Origin: an uncultured Nitrospirota bacterium
GTDB taxonomy: Bacteria; CG2-30-53-67
NCBI GenBank assembly: GCA_947259355.1
Contig: CAMYMF010000001.1
Span: 1 to 64,000, forward strand
Direction of reading: 5' to 3'
Length of the DNA: 64,000 nucleotides
The position numbers were made by a program, and so were the translations under genes. The notes under the pieces are model-generated. The model was given only the letters and a program-made list of their open reading frames with translations, ran no database searches and was not told where the DNA came from. The number at the start of each line of letters is the position of its first letter. Positions within the stretch are counted from its first letter, which is position 1. This document shows positions 17,040 to 29,405 of the stretch, piece by piece.

Positions 17040-18208
17040 TTCTCATAGAGCAGGTGCTCCGCGCGCAGGTTGAGGAAGGACTCAAGGGACGTCTGCCAGT
17101 CGTCTTCTATGGCGCCGGGATCGTCCAGTCCCTCCAGTCGTTCCCGGACGGCCCTGTCGCCCAGCAGAATATCGATGGGAAGCTTCTCGTGCTCGTATTC
17201 ATACGGCGGGGGCCGCCACGCAAAGGCCTCCGGCCAGAGAGACTGCACCGCGTGCAAGATGCAGAGGGTGGTCCGGTAGGGACGGAAGATCTCCCCATCG
17301 ACGACATGCAGCTGAAACCCGTGGCACACCTCCTGTGCCCACTTGTGAAAGGTCGGGATGAAATGGTGTTCCCGGAAGTGCACTCCGGGAAGTGGATATT
17401 GGCGCAGCTGCTCTGCCAGCTGCACACAGTCGATGTAGGGGGCCCCGAACAGCTCGAAAGGCCGTGTTGTGCCCCGACCTTCGGAGAGGTTGGTCCCCTC
17501 CAGCAGTACCTGGCCGGGATAGACGAGCGCGGTATCCGGCGTCGGCAGATTGGGCGACGGCATGACCCAGGGCAGCCCCGCCTCATGAAACGGCATGCGC
17601 CGTTGCCACCCCTCCATGGGAATCAACGACAGATCGCAGCCGATTCCGTAGGCCTCGTTGAACAGGCCCGCGAGCTCTCCGATGGTCATCCCATGCCGCA
17701 TGGGGATTGGATAGAGGCCGACAAAGGACGCGAAGGCCGGCTTCAAGGGATTGCCCTCCACGGCCAGGCCTCCTATGGGGTTGGGCCGGTCGAGCACCAT
17801 GACTTTGATGCCTGCTTCCCGGGCCGCCATCATGCAATAGGCCAGGGTGTACACAAAGGTATAGACCCGCGTCCCCACGTCCTGCAGGTCGATGACGAGC
17901 ACATCTACGGAATTCAACATGGAGGCCGTCGGTTTTCGGGTCTCCGAATAGAGGCTGTAAATGGGAATGTTCAGTTCTGCGTCGACGGCATGGGGCGACT
18001 CGACCATGTTGTCCTGCCGCTCACCGAAAATCCCGTGCTGCGGGCCAAAAAGAGCTGTGAGGCGTGTTCCGAAGCGCCGTGCGAAGATGTGACGGGCATG
18101 GATGAGATCGGGGCCGATGGAGGCCTGGTTCACAACCAGACCGATGCGGTACCCAGAGAGTTCCCGGGCGCGATCGGCCCGGATCAAATCCAAACCCGTT
18201 TTGACCAT
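17036..18208 (-). CDS. namZ: Exo-beta-N-acetylmuramidase NamZ family (DUF1343)
   Basis: About 390 residues of the DUF1343 family, whose founder NamZ removes N-acetylmuramic acid from the non-reducing end of peptidoglycan fragments. Family blocks seen are YRIGLVVNQASIG, LFGPQHGIFGE, VDVLVIDLQDVGTRVYTFVY, MVLDRPNPIGG and EGTNLSEGRGTTRPFELFGA. With the start at ATG 18206-18208 there is no signal peptide, which would put it in the cytoplasm in wall recycling; the frame is open upstream to 18478, but that stretch does not look like a signal either. The ribosome site is weak (GGTGGG). Confidence 0.85.
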   Translation of the reverse strand: MVKTGLDLIRADRARELSGYRIGLVVNQASIGPDLIHARHIFARRFGTRLTALFGPQHGIFGERQDNMVESPHAVDAELNIPIYSLYSETRKPTASMLNSVDVLVIDLQDVGTRVYTFVYTLAYCMMAAREAGIKVMVLDRPNPIGGLAVEGNPLKPAFASFVGLYPIPMRHGMTIGELAGLFNEAYGIGCDLSLIPMEGWQRRMPFHEAGLPWVMPSPNLPTPDTALVYPGQVLLEGTNLSEGRGTTRPFELFGAPYIDCVQLAEQLRQYPLPGVHFREHHFIPTFHKWAQEVCHGFQLHVVDGEIFRPYRTTLCILHAVQSLWPEAFAWRPPPYEYEHEKLPIDILLGDRAVRERLEGLDDPGAIEDDWQTSLESFLNLRAEHLLYEN

Positions 18209-18355
18209 GTTTACAACCCACCGCAAGGAATCTCGACGGCCACCAGGCCAGCGAACACCTCTCAGTGCACCACTCGCCGTGGGTGCCGAATGGCCAGTAT
18301 GGCCGTCCGAAAGCAGCCGACGGCGGTACCTCTGCGTGTTGGGAGGCAGTGCACT

Positions 18356-18385
18356 CCTATAGCACAGATGAAGCAGTCCTGTCCA
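18356..18385 (-). promoter_or_regulatory. Candidate promoter of namZ
   Basis: Minus-strand TGGACA (18380-18385), 18 bases, TATAGG (18356-18361). It lies in the 319-base gap 18209-18527 and would give a leader of about 140 bases. Nothing else is recognisable in that gap. Confidence 0.45.
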
Positions 18386-18527
18386 CCGCAATGAGACCCG
18401 TCGCGGGAGCGGCACCCCCGATTGCACGGATGCGGTTTCAGCACAGGCTTCGTGCGAGAGGCCAATGGGGGATCCCAATGCCGGCAGATGCGGCGAGGCG
18501 AGGGCCTGCGTCGGTTGCGAAAAACGC

Positions 18528-19082
18528 TTACCACTCGGTGAGATGTTGGATGGTCACCCGATAAGGTCCGACCAGGTGTGCGTCCCTGAAGTAAACCCGT
18601 TTCATATAGTCCAGCGCAAAGGAATAATGCTCAAATCTCTTTGAGAGATCTTCATAGAGTTCGGCTTCTTCTTTCTCAGCCAGTCGATCAAAACGCGAAA
18701 CTGAGTTGTAGGAGCGTTTCCCCTGATCGGTGTAGTAGTCGAGGGAGGAATTACGCGTCACGAATTCTCTGAAAATGCCTGTCATGAACAGTGTGTAATC
18801 CCCGATATGCTGCCGGATATTGCGCTCCCGGAAGGGGTTGAACCGTCCATCGGAAGTATCCAGCGCACCCTGTGCCTCCGACATCATGTCCACGAGGTAT
18901 TCCAGTCGCTCATGCTGCAAATTCCTGATTCGGTAGAGTTGATCGGTCAACGAAAAACGGGTCAGCAGACTCGAAACATAGTCGGCCACCGTTTGCTCCT
19001 GTATCATGAGCTGTTCAAAGCAGAGCTGAGTCAATCGCTGAAAAAACCTTTTCAGGCCGGCCGGCTCGCAATCGTCCTTCAT
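18528..19082 (-). CDS. Conserved-looking hypothetical protein
   Basis: A 184-residue, mostly alpha-helical, charged protein without signal peptide or membrane span. It has blocks such as RFFQRLTQLCFEQLMIQEQT, LTDQLYRIRNLQHERLEYLV and DYTLFMTGIFREFV. I cannot name the family. The ATG has a strong Shine-Dalgarno (GGAGGCGAGAAG) and a good promoter (19134-19162) that overlaps the divergent bioA promoter. The gene stands alone; the next gene downstream has its own candidate promoter. Confidence 0.7.
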   Translation of the reverse strand: MKDDCEPAGLKRFFQRLTQLCFEQLMIQEQTVADYVSSLLTRFSLTDQLYRIRNLQHERLEYLVDMMSEAQGALDTSDGRFNPFRERNIRQHIGDYTLFMTGIFREFVTRNSSLDYYTDQGKRSYNSVSRFDRLAEKEEAELYEDLSKRFEHYSFALDYMKRVYFRDAHLVGPYRVTIQHLTEW

Positions 19083-19114
19083 CTTCTCGCCTCCGGGCTC
19101 AATAGATAATCCTG

Positions 19115-19143
19115 TTGCAGTTGAATTTCTTTTATTTTAACAT
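19115..19143 (+). promoter_or_regulatory. Promoter of bioA
   Basis: TTGCAG (19115-19120), 17 bases, TAACAT (19138-19143) on the plus strand. Its -10 overlaps the -10 of the opposing promoter, so the two should compete for polymerase. No BirA-like palindromic operator is apparent. Confidence 0.55.
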
Positions 19144-19162
19144 AGTGCCCCATTTGCATCAA
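19134..19162 (-). promoter_or_regulatory. Promoter of the 184-residue hypothetical gene
   Basis: Minus-strand TTGATG (19157-19162), 17 bases, TAAAAT (19134-19139). The leader is about 45 bases. It overlaps the plus-strand bioA promoter. Confidence 0.6.
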
Positions 19163-19231
19163 ACTTTCGCCACCGCACACACCCTGCGGGGTGTGCTTCG
19201 GGGTGCCGGCAAGAAAACAGGGAGTGAAAAG

Positions 19232-20599
19232 ATGCGCGATCAGGCAGAGAGATCGACACAGTTGATGAGAGACGACGCTCGCTATATCTGGCACCCCTTT
19301 ACCCAGATGCAGGAGTACCGGCAGGAGAGCCCTGTCATCATTGAGCGGGCTGAAGGGATCCATCTCATCGACATTCACGGCAGACGATACATGGACGGCG
19401 TTTCGTCTCTTTGGGTCAATGTCCACGGGCATGGCAAGCGTGAAATCGACGACGCCATCCGGGCGCAGATAGCGCGCGTCTCCCACACGACGTTGCTGGG
19501 GCTGTCCAATGTGCCGGCCATAGAGTTGGCCCGTCAGCTCGTCGAGCGCACACCGGTGGGCTTGGAAAAAGTCTTTTATTCGGACAACGGGTCCACCGCC
19601 GTTGAGATTGCCCTGAAAATGGCTTTTCAGTACCATCGGCACAGGGTGGGCCCGGACACACCCAAAACCCGCTTCATCGCGCTCACCCATGCCTACCACG
19701 GAGACACCATCGGATCGGTCAGCGTCGGCGGCATCTCGCTGTTCCACAAGACCTTTGAGCCGCTGCTCTTCGATTGCACCTTTGCGCCGGCACCCTACTG
19801 CTACCGGTGCCCTCTGGACGCAGAGTACCCGGGATGCGGTATGGCCTGCGCCGACGCGCTGGAAGAGATCGTTCAGCGTTCCCGCGACAGGGCAGCCGCG
19901 TTGATTATCGAACCGCTGGTTCAGGGGGCCGCCGGAATGCTGGTAGCACCCGAGGGGTATCTCGCCCGCGTGCGACAGATCTGTACCCGTCATGACCTTC
20001 TCATGATCGCCGACGAGGTGGCCACAGGATTCGGACGGACGGGAACGCTGTTTGCCTGCGAGCAAGAAGGGGTCCGTCCCGATCTTCTCTGCCTCGCCAA
20101 AGGCATTACCGGCGGGACCCTTCCGCTGGGAGCCACTTTGGCCACAGAGGCCATCTATGATGGTTTTCTGGGTGCCTATGGTGCGTTCAAAACCTTCTTC
20201 CACGGACACACCTACACGGGAAATCCTCTGGCCTGCGCGGCGGCCCTGGCCAATCTCTCTCTCTTCGATCCGGTAGAGGTGCTTCCCGGCTTGTCGGGAC
20301 GGATTGAATACCTCGCCAGGATGCTGGCGCCCCTTCGCGACGATCCCCGGGTGGGAGACGTGCGCCAGAAGGGCTTTATGGTCGGCATCGAGTTGGTGCG
20401 GAACAAGGCTACGAAGGAACCCTATCCGCCGGCGGACAGGATAGGACACCGGGTGATCCTGGCGGCCCGGAATAGGGGTCTGCTGATTCGCCCCCTGGGC
20501 GACGTGATCGTCCTGATGCCACCGCTTTGCACAGAGAAGGAGGACCTTTCCCGGATGGTCACCATCACGGCCGAAGCCATACGGGAGGTGACCGCGTGA
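19232..20599 (+). CDS. bioA: Adenosylmethionine-8-amino-7-oxononanoate aminotransferase
   Basis: A 455-residue fold-type I PLP aminotransferase that uses S-adenosylmethionine to turn KAPA into DAPA in biotin synthesis. Markers: YIWHPFTQMQEY near the N terminus (the BioA W-HPFTQ motif), DGVSSLWVNVHGHG, the ADEVATGFGRTG block with the PLP aspartate, LAKGITGGTLPLGA with the PLP lysine, and FHGHTYTGNPLACAAA. The frame is open 39 codons upstream, but ATG 19232 has GGGAG and gives the expected N terminus. No other bio gene is in the window. It converges on the GDPD gene. Confidence 0.9.
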   Translation: MRDQAERSTQLMRDDARYIWHPFTQMQEYRQESPVIIERAEGIHLIDIHGRRYMDGVSSLWVNVHGHGKREIDDAIRAQIARVSHTTLLGLSNVPAIELARQLVERTPVGLEKVFYSDNGSTAVEIALKMAFQYHRHRVGPDTPKTRFIALTHAYHGDTIGSVSVGGISLFHKTFEPLLFDCTFAPAPYCYRCPLDAEYPGCGMACADALEEIVQRSRDRAAALIIEPLVQGAAGMLVAPEGYLARVRQICTRHDLLMIADEVATGFGRTGTLFACEQEGVRPDLLCLAKGITGGTLPLGATLATEAIYDGFLGAYGAFKTFFHGHTYTGNPLACAAALANLSLFDPVEVLPGLSGRIEYLARMLAPLRDDPRVGDVRQKGFMVGIELVRNKATKEPYPPADRIGHRVILAARNRGLLIRPLGDVIVLMPPLCTEKEDLSRMVTITAEAIREVTA

Positions 20600-20617
20600 C
20601 AGCAGTGCACCCTCGGG

Positions 20618-23096
<2,479 letters not shown>

Positions 23097-23892
23097 ATTG
23101 GACCAGGGCCACGGCAACCGTCCCGGCCGTCTCTGAGCGTAGAATACGCGTTCCAAGTGAGACCGGCAAGAAGTGGCCTTGCCCAAGCAATACTCGATCG
23201 TTGGCGGACAGGCCTCCCTCCGGCCCCACCGCAAGGCGGATCGATTCCGGATGCGTCACCGCGCGACGAATTCCTTTCAGGCAGCGCAGTGTTTCCTTTT
23301 CGTCAAAGTAAAGAGAGAGGGAGGCGTTCGCCCCATGGTCCATGGCCTCGGCGAGGGAGCGGGGCACGGAAACATGAGGGTAGTCCAAACGATTCGCCTG
23401 TTTCGACGCTTCCATCGCGATCCGCTGCCAGCGACTCTGCCGCCGGACGGCCTGGGCCTCACCAAAGATTCGGACAGCGTGTTGCATGTAGACAGGCACT
23501 ATTTCGTCGACGCCCAGCTCTGAGGTCTTCTGAACGAGCCAATCCATTCTCGCGCCTTTCGGAATCGACTGAAACAAGGTGATCCAGGGGCCGGGCCGCT
23601 GCGGGAAGGGATGCTGTTTGACGATGGCACACAGCACCTCTCCGTTGGGATATCCTTTGATTTCGACGTCGTAGAGATAGCGGGAGCCGTCGGAGACGCG
23701 GAGGTTCTCCCCCGGTTTCATGCGCAGAGCGTGTTGGAGATGTCGGCCGTCGTCCCTGCCGAGAAGCAGGGCATCACCTTGAACCTTGGCGGGATCTACA
23801 AAGAAATAGCCCACTGCACCACACCGTCCGGCAGCCTCTGGTCCCCCTGCTCATCCCTGAACTTCGGAGGGCCGCGCAACCTGAAGGGCACA

Positions 23893-25005
23893 CTATTCGA
23901 AAAGTCCCTTCACCTTTTCAAAAAAGCTCTTGCTGAGAGGATGAACGTCTTCGCCGCTGATTCGGGCGAATTCTTCGAGGAGTTCTTTCTGTCTGGCATT
24001 GAGGCGGGTGGGAGTCTCAACCTGCACGATGAGAATCTGATCCCCGCTACCGCTTCCCTGCAGATGCGGGATTCCCCGGCCCCGCATTATCTGGACAGAC
24101 CCGCTCTGTGTGCCCGGCTTGATGTCTACCGTTTCTTTTCCCGTGAGCGTCGGCACTTCCACTTTCGCACCCAAGGCGGCCTGCGTTATACTCACAGGCA
24201 CTTGACACAGAATATTGCTGCCTTCCCGGGTGAAGAATTCGTGATCCCGGACACGAATGACCACATACAGGTCCCCCCGGGGGCCCTGGTTCCGTCCAGC
24301 CTCTCCCTCTCCGCTTAAGCGAAGACGCGTTCCCGTTTCAACACCGGCGGGGATCTTGACCGAGATCATTCGGCTCACCTTGGTCTGCCCGGTACCACGG
24401 CACCTTTTGCAGGGGTGGGTGATAACAACCCCCTCCCCCTTGCATTGCCCGCAGGGACGGCTGATGCTGAAAAACCCCTGTTGATAACGTACCTGACCGC
24501 TCCCACCGCACGTCTCGCACGTCTCTGGGGAACGCCCCCCCTCTGTGCGCCGGCCGCGGCAGTCCCCGCAGGTCTCCATTCTCGGTATCTCGACCTGCGT
24601 TTCCAATCCTGTGGCGGCCTGCTCGAATTCAATCTCTAAGGTATAGCGAAGATCGGCACCCCGCTGGGCGCGCCGCGCGCGAGGCTGCGCAGTTCCACCG
24701 AAAAAGTCACTGAAGAGGTCACCGAAGATATCGCCGAAACCGCCAAACCCTTCCGAGTGAAACCCGCCGAAGCCCTCGGCCCCTACGGTATGACCAAATT
24801 GGTCATAGGTGGCCTTTTTCTGGGGATCGGAGAGCACCTCATAGGCTTCGCTGATTTCCTTGAACCGGCCTTCCGCTTCCCGGTCATCGGGGTTTCTGTC
24901 CGGGTGGTATTTCAAGGCAAGCCGTCGGTAGGCCTTTTTGATTTCCGTATCGGAGGCATTCGGATTAACTTCCAGAATCTCGTAATAATCTTTTTTCAAA
25001 GCCAT
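23893..25005 (-). CDS. dnaJ: Chaperone DnaJ (type I Hsp40)
   Basis: A 370-residue co-chaperone that delivers substrates to DnaK and stimulates its ATPase. The J domain occupies 1-70 with HPD at 34-36, followed by a Gly/Phe-rich linker (about 75-105). A zinc-binding domain with four CxxC motifs (CGDC, CETC, CGQC, CKRC) and the C-terminal substrate-binding barrels follow. The first zinc repeat reads CGDCRGRR instead of CxxCxGxG, but the cysteines are intact. It lies 60 bases after dnaK. Confidence 0.95.
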   Translation of the reverse strand: MALKKDYYEILEVNPNASDTEIKKAYRRLALKYHPDRNPDDREAEGRFKEISEAYEVLSDPQKKATYDQFGHTVGAEGFGGFHSEGFGGFGDIFGDLFSDFFGGTAQPRARRAQRGADLRYTLEIEFEQAATGLETQVEIPRMETCGDCRGRRTEGGRSPETCETCGGSGQVRYQQGFFSISRPCGQCKGEGVVITHPCKRCRGTGQTKVSRMISVKIPAGVETGTRLRLSGEGEAGRNQGPRGDLYVVIRVRDHEFFTREGSNILCQVPVSITQAALGAKVEVPTLTGKETVDIKPGTQSGSVQIMRGRGIPHLQGSGSGDQILIVQVETPTRLNARQKELLEEFARISGEDVHPLSKSFFEKVKGLFE

Positions 25006-25065
25006 AGATCATCTGCTGGACAGGCCGCACGGTGCGTGGTTTCCGGAGGCTGGTTTCAGATAGGA

Positions 25066-26934
25066 CTATCTGCCGTTTCTCACCGGATCGGGATCCTCCG
25101 AAGTCTCGAACCCAGGCTTTGAATCGGAAGCGGGCTCCCGGTAGAGCTGCTCCGAAAACTTATACGTTCGTGCGCTCAACTCCTGGTTGGCCTTACGAAT
25201 TTCCGCGACGTCTGAGCCGTTCACCGCCTTCCTTGCACGATCGAGCGCCTTCTCGATGATGGCCCTTTCGCTCAGATCGATTTTATCGCAAAACTCTCTC
25301 ATGGTATTGGTCGTTGAATAAATGAGTGAGTCGCAGGCATGACGGGCTTCGGCGAGCTCTTTCTGCTTCCGATCTTCTTCTCCATGCTGCTCTGAATCCT
25401 GGACCATCCGCTGAATTTCCTCCTCGGACAACCCGCTGGAGGCAACGATCTTGATGGACTGCTCCTTACCGGTCCCCTGATCTTTTGCCGATACATGAAC
25501 GATGCCGTTGGCATCAATATCAAAGGTCACCTCAATTTTGGGGACCCCCCGCGGCGCCGGAGGAATTCCAACCAGTTCAAATCGTCCCAACGATTTATTG
25601 TCGGCAGCCATTTCCCTTTCGCCTTGAAGAACGTGCACACTCACGGCCGGTTGGTTGTCCGACGCTGTTGAGAACACCTGACTCTTGCGGGTCGGAATGG
25701 TGGTATTGCGCTCAATGAGCCGGGTAAACACCCCGCCAACGGTCTCAATGCCCAGAGACAGCGGCGTAACATCCAGAAGAAGGACGTCCGCCAGCTCCCC
25801 TTTGAGAACGCCGCCCTGAATGGCAGCTCCCATGGAAACCACTTCATCCGGATTGACACCTTTCCGGGGCTTCTTGCCAAAGATTCTCTCCGCCGTTGTC
25901 TGCACCAAGGGCATGCGCGTTTGGCCGCCCACCAAAATGACCTCATCGACCGCATCGGCACTGAGGCCCGCATCCTCCAGGGCTTGGCGGCAGGGCGCCT
26001 CCGTGCGCTCTACCAAATCTCTCACCAGATCTTCCAGTTTGGCCCGGGTCAGTTTGATATTCAAGTGCTTGGGACCGCTCGCATCAGCCGTAATGAAAGG
26101 GAGATTGATCTCAGTTTCTACGGTGGCGGAAAGCTCGATCTTGGCCTTCTCCGCCCCCTCCTTGAGCCGCTGCAGAGCCATCTTGTCTCGCCGAAGGTCA
26201 ATCCCCTGGTCACTTTTAAATTCCTTGGCGAGGTAGTCGATGATTCTCAAATCGAAGTCCTCACCGCCCAGGAAGGTGTCGCCGTTGGTCGATTTAACCT
26301 CAAAGACACCTTCCCCCATTTCCAAAATGGAGATGTCAAAAGTGCCGCCCCCGAGATCATAGACGGCGATCAATTCATCCCGCTTCTTTTCCGTGCCGTA
26401 GGCCAAGGAGGCTGCTGTGGGCTCATTGATGATGCGGAGCACGTCGAGCCCTGCGATGCGGCCGGCATCTTTGGTCGCTTGACGCTGACTGTCATTAAAG
26501 TAGGCCGGTACTGTGATCACCACTTCCGCGATGTCCTCGCCGAAATAATCCTCGGCGGTCTGTTTCATCTTCTGCAGAATCATAGCGGCAATTTCTGGCG
26601 GGCTGTAGTCTTTGCCCCGAATGGAAACCAGCACATCGCCGTTGGGAGCCTCTTTCAGTGCAAAGGGGAGATCCTTCATGGCCTTCTGAACTTCCAGCGA
26701 GCGAAATTTGCGCCCAATGAAGCGTTTCACGGAAAAGACCGTATTCTCGGGATTGGTCACGGCTTGCCGCTTGGCAACCTGTCCAACGAGGCGTTCCCCG
26801 CTTTCCGCAAAGGCGACCATGGATGGCGTGGTGCGATTTCCTTCCGCGTTCTCGATAACTTTCGGCTCCCCCCCCTCCATGACAGCAACACAGGAATTTG
26901 TGGTCCCGAGATCAATCCCGATGACTTTTCCCAT
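25066..26934 (-). CDS. dnaK: Chaperone DnaK (Hsp70)
   Basis: About 622 residues. The nucleotide-binding domain starts [20 protein letters not shown] and contains the Hsp70 signatures [22 protein letters not shown] and [11 protein letters not shown]; the substrate-binding domain (about 385-500) and a helical lid follow. An in-frame ATG six codons earlier precedes the GAGGAG ribosome site, so ATG 26932-26934 is preferred. The C-terminal tail ends in [13 protein letters not shown] and lacks the usual EEVD-like acidic end of some DnaKs. It is the centre of the hrcA-grpE-dnaK-dnaJ operon. Confidence 0.96.
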   Translation of the reverse strand: MGKVIGIDLGTTNSCVAVMEGGEPKVIENAEGNRTTPSMVAFAESGERLVGQVAKRQAVTNPENTVFSVKRFIGRKFRSLEVQKAMKDLPFALKEAPNGDVLVSIRGKDYSPPEIAAMILQKMKQTAEDYFGEDIAEVVITVPAYFNDSQRQATKDAGRIAGLDVLRIINEPTAASLAYGTEKKRDELIAVYDLGGGTFDISILEMGEGVFEVKSTNGDTFLGGEDFDLRIIDYLAKEFKSDQGIDLRRDKMALQRLKEGAEKAKIELSATVETEINLPFITADASGPKHLNIKLTRAKLEDLVRDLVERTEAPCRQALEDAGLSADAVDEVILVGGQTRMPLVQTTAERIFGKKPRKGVNPDEVVSMGAAIQGGVLKGELADVLLLDVTPLSLGIETVGGVFTRLIERNTTIPTRKSQVFSTASDNQPAVSVHVLQGEREMAADNKSLGRFELVGIPPAPRGVPKIEVTFDIDANGIVHVSAKDQGTGKEQSIKIVASSGLSEEEIQRMVQDSEQHGEEDRKQKELAEARHACDSLIYSTTNTMREFCDKIDLSERAIIEKALDRARKAVNGSDVAEIRKANQELSARTYKFSEQLYREPASDSKPGFETSEDPDPVRNGR

Positions 26935-26988
26935 AACGGAGACTCCTCTCACTCATGAATAGCGCAGAAACGGGTGCGCCCAACGAGA

Positions 26989-27657
26989 CTATTTCTCTTC
27001 CGAAAGGCCGACATCCGCCTTTGTATCGACTTTCCGGGAGACTTTCACCAATGCGGGCCGCAAAAGCCGATCGTTTAGGATGTAGCCCTTTTGAAACTCT
27101 TCGATGACCGTATTGTCCTCATGCTCCTCCGAGTCTTCGTGCATCATCGCCTCGTGGAGATTCGGATCGAAGGGTGCTCCCTCAGCCTGTACTTCCCGAA
27201 CGCCGTGTTTATCCAGAATGTCCTTGAACTGATTCAGGACCATTTCTACTCCCTCGACCAATCCTTCTGCGTGGCTATTCTTCTTCGATTCGTCGACGGC
27301 GCGCTCCAAATTGTCGATGACGCCGAGAAGGGCCTTCACCAGACCTTCGTGGGCATACTTGATAAAATCCGTCTTTTCCTTGACCGCACGTTTCTTGTAA
27401 TTCTCGAATTCCGCATAAACACGGACAAAACGGTCGTAGTTCTCTTGCGCCTCTCGCCGAAACCGTGAGAGCTCGTCTTCCTGCGTCGCGGCGGTATCGT
27501 CGCCTTCCGACCGTTGCTCCGTCTCCGCCTCCGCTGAACGCTCGTCGGTCGTTGTATCGCCGCCGCCCTCAGGCTCGCGCGTATCCCCCAGACCCGACTC
27601 TTCGGAAGCGACCTCAGAGCACTCCTCTTCTTGCTGTCTTTCGAAGTCGTCTGTCAT
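26989..27657 (-). CDS. grpE: Nucleotide exchange factor GrpE
   Basis: About 222 residues. A very acidic disordered N terminus (1-75, Glu/Asp/Thr-rich) precedes the long dimeric helix (QENYDRFVRVYAEFENYKKR) and the C-terminal beta domain with NPNLHEAM-like PFDPNLHEAMMHED and YILNDRLLRPALVKVS, which opens the DnaK nucleotide cleft. ATG 27655-27657 is preceded by AAGGAG; the frame is open further into hrcA. The acidic N-terminal region is longer than average. Confidence 0.93.
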   Translation of the reverse strand: MTDDFERQQEEECSEVASEESGLGDTREPEGGGDTTTDERSAEAETEQRSEGDDTAATQEDELSRFRREAQENYDRFVRVYAEFENYKKRAVKEKTDFIKYAHEGLVKALLGVIDNLERAVDESKKNSHAEGLVEGVEMVLNQFKDILDKHGVREVQAEGAPFDPNLHEAMMHEDSEEHEDNTVIEEFQKGYILNDRLLRPALVKVSRKVDTKADVGLSEEK

Positions 27658-27686
27658 GTTGTTCTCTTCTTTCTCCTTCCCTGTTG

Positions 27687-28721
27687 TCAGCAGTTGATGG
27701 ACCGACTGAGCAGTTTGGAAGTGTAATCCACAATCGGAATTACTCTGGAATAGTCCATGCGCTTCGGGCCGATAACTCCGAGAGTTCCGATGACCCGGTT
27801 GTTGCATTTGTAGTTGGCTGTCACAAGGCTGCAGTCCTCCAACATCCGCAGAGGATTCTCCGAGCCGATAAAAACGAGAACGCCTTCACTGTGCATGCTT
27901 CTGTCCAGCAGCTGCACCAGTGTCGATTGCCTTTCCAGCGCCTGAAAGATCCGCTTCATCCGGTCTAGGTCGTGGGCAATGTCCGGATAGCTTAGGATGT
28001 TTGCGGTCCCATCCAGATAGACTTGGCTCTCGACAACATCCGCTTCAGAAACTTCGTTGAAGACGAACACCTTATTCAGAAGCTCCCGATACACGCGCAC
28101 ATCGGCTTTCAATTTCCTGACGACCCGTTTGCGAAGCTCTTCCAGGGTGATGCCGCAAAGCTCCTCATTTACACAGGCGGTTAATTCAGTCAGTTCATCC
28201 TGTGACAGTTCACCGGCCGCATCGATCGTACGGGTGTGAACAATTCCTGATTTCGAAACCAGAATGACCAACACCTGCGACTGGCTAATCCGTATAAACT
28301 CCATGTGGTTGTAGCTAACATTCGATACCCGGGGGCCCATGACAAGGCCGACGTAGTGAGACGCCTGAGACAAAATCTTGGATGTCTCTCTGAGAAGGCA
28401 GGTTACCTCGCCGGCGGTCTTGCCCTGCGGATAACTGCGGGCGATCCGCTGCAGGCCCGCAACGGAACGCCGCTTTCCCTTCAGGAGGGAATCCACATAG
28501 AGCCGATACCCCTGATCGGTTGGAATTCTCCCGGCGGATGTGTGAGGCTGGGTCACATACCCCAACTCGTCCAATTCCGCCAGAATATTGCGAACGGTCG
28601 CTGCACTGAGATGGGGCATGGCGGTCTTCACAACCGCCCCGGAGGATACCGGTTCACCTGTACGGATATAAATCTGTATGAGCGTCGATAGGACTCTATG
28701 CGCTCTCGGATTGAGTTCCAT
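27687..28721 (-). CDS. hrcA: Heat-inducible transcription repressor HrcA
   Basis: A 344-residue repressor that normally binds CIRCE operators upstream of groE and dnaK operons. The N-terminal winged helix (1-85: HLSAATVRNILAELDELGYV, TSAGRIPTDQGYRLYVD) is followed by the GAF-like and dimerisation domains, with the C-terminal GTLGVIGPKRMDYSRVIP block. It is the first gene of the operon. No CIRCE palindrome is visible in the upstream 480 bases, so autoregulation through the standard operator is not supported by the sequence. Confidence 0.94.
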   Translation of the reverse strand: MELNPRAHRVLSTLIQIYIRTGEPVSSGAVVKTAMPHLSAATVRNILAELDELGYVTQPHTSAGRIPTDQGYRLYVDSLLKGKRRSVAGLQRIARSYPQGKTAGEVTCLLRETSKILSQASHYVGLVMGPRVSNVSYNHMEFIRISQSQVLVILVSKSGIVHTRTIDAAGELSQDELTELTACVNEELCGITLEELRKRVVRKLKADVRVYRELLNKVFVFNEVSEADVVESQVYLDGTANILSYPDIAHDLDRMKRIFQALERQSTLVQLLDRSMHSEGVLVFIGSENPLRMLEDCSLVTANYKCNNRVIGTLGVIGPKRMDYSRVIPIVDYTSKLLSRSINC

Positions 28722-28929
28722 GCCTCACCGCTATGTCTGCAACTTATCGGATGTCTGGAGACCGAGGGGTGCGTACGTCGCCTCTGGCACGCGCGACAAT
28801 AACCGGCATCTCTTCGGAACAGGCTGCTTCCCCGCCGCCTCCGGCACGACATTCATCTCTGCCCTCGCCCGGACTGCCCCACGCCGGGGGGACACCCTTC
28901 CCGATAGAAAAAACCTTTTTATTTACTCT

Positions 28930-28959
28930 ATTTTACCCTCACTGTATCAAATAAGTCAA
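28930..28959 (-). promoter_or_regulatory. Promoter of the hrcA-dnaK operon
   Basis: Minus-strand TTGACT (28954-28959), 18 bases, TAAAAT (28930-28935), lying in the only AT-rich part of the intergenic region. Transcription would start near 28923, about 200 bases before hrcA. No CIRCE and no sigma32-type (CTTGAA ... CCCCAT) pattern is seen. Confidence 0.6.
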
Positions 28960-29101
28960 TATACCCTCCCATACTGCTCGGGGCGAATTACGTTAAAACA
29001 GACCGTCGCTGCTCCCCCTGAAACTCTCGAATGCCTTTGGAACCTCCACGGGGGCCTTGGCATGCATAAGGCCCACAGAACGGCCTTGGTTCAAGGTTGG
29101 T

Positions 29102-29131
29102 AATGTAGCAATGGGGGCGGCGTAGTGTCAA
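29102..29131 (-). promoter_or_regulatory. Second upstream promoter candidate, minus strand
   Basis: Minus-strand perfect TTGACA (29126-29131), 18 bases, TACATT (29102-29107). It would start a transcript near 29095, 140 bases before the proximal hrcA promoter. The intergenic region 28722-29405 otherwise holds no recognisable gene; a plus-strand promoter for der must lie between 29130 and 29400 but is not clear. Confidence 0.45.
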
Positions 29132-29405
29132 GGCAAAAAGCCATGGGGCGGACAGTGTGTCCTTCCTTAACTGCATGATTTGTTTCTGTTTTTATTTATC
29201 TGATGGGTGAGCTCGCCCCTTGGCATGCCGTCACCCTCCGCGGGCCCCACTGCCTGAGAAGAACCAAGCCGAACCTGATAGACGCCAGAATTAACTCGTC
29301 GGTCCTTGAAGGCGCTTGTGGGTTGTTGCGCAGATGTGCTATGTGTGGATCCGGTGTGGGGACACCTCGACCGCCCAAACGATCACCGAACAGGGGGGCA
29401 TCGTC

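Noticed and set aside
19079-20449. Minus-strand open frame of 456 codons opposite bioA
   Set aside because: Antisense to an unmistakable BioA; translation shows no domain.
29000-29090. Signal-recognition-particle RNA-like GAGCAGC in the region upstream of hrcA
   Set aside because: The minus strand reads CAGGGGGAGCAGCGAC, but the GGAA tetraloop and the symmetric loop of domain IV are missing.
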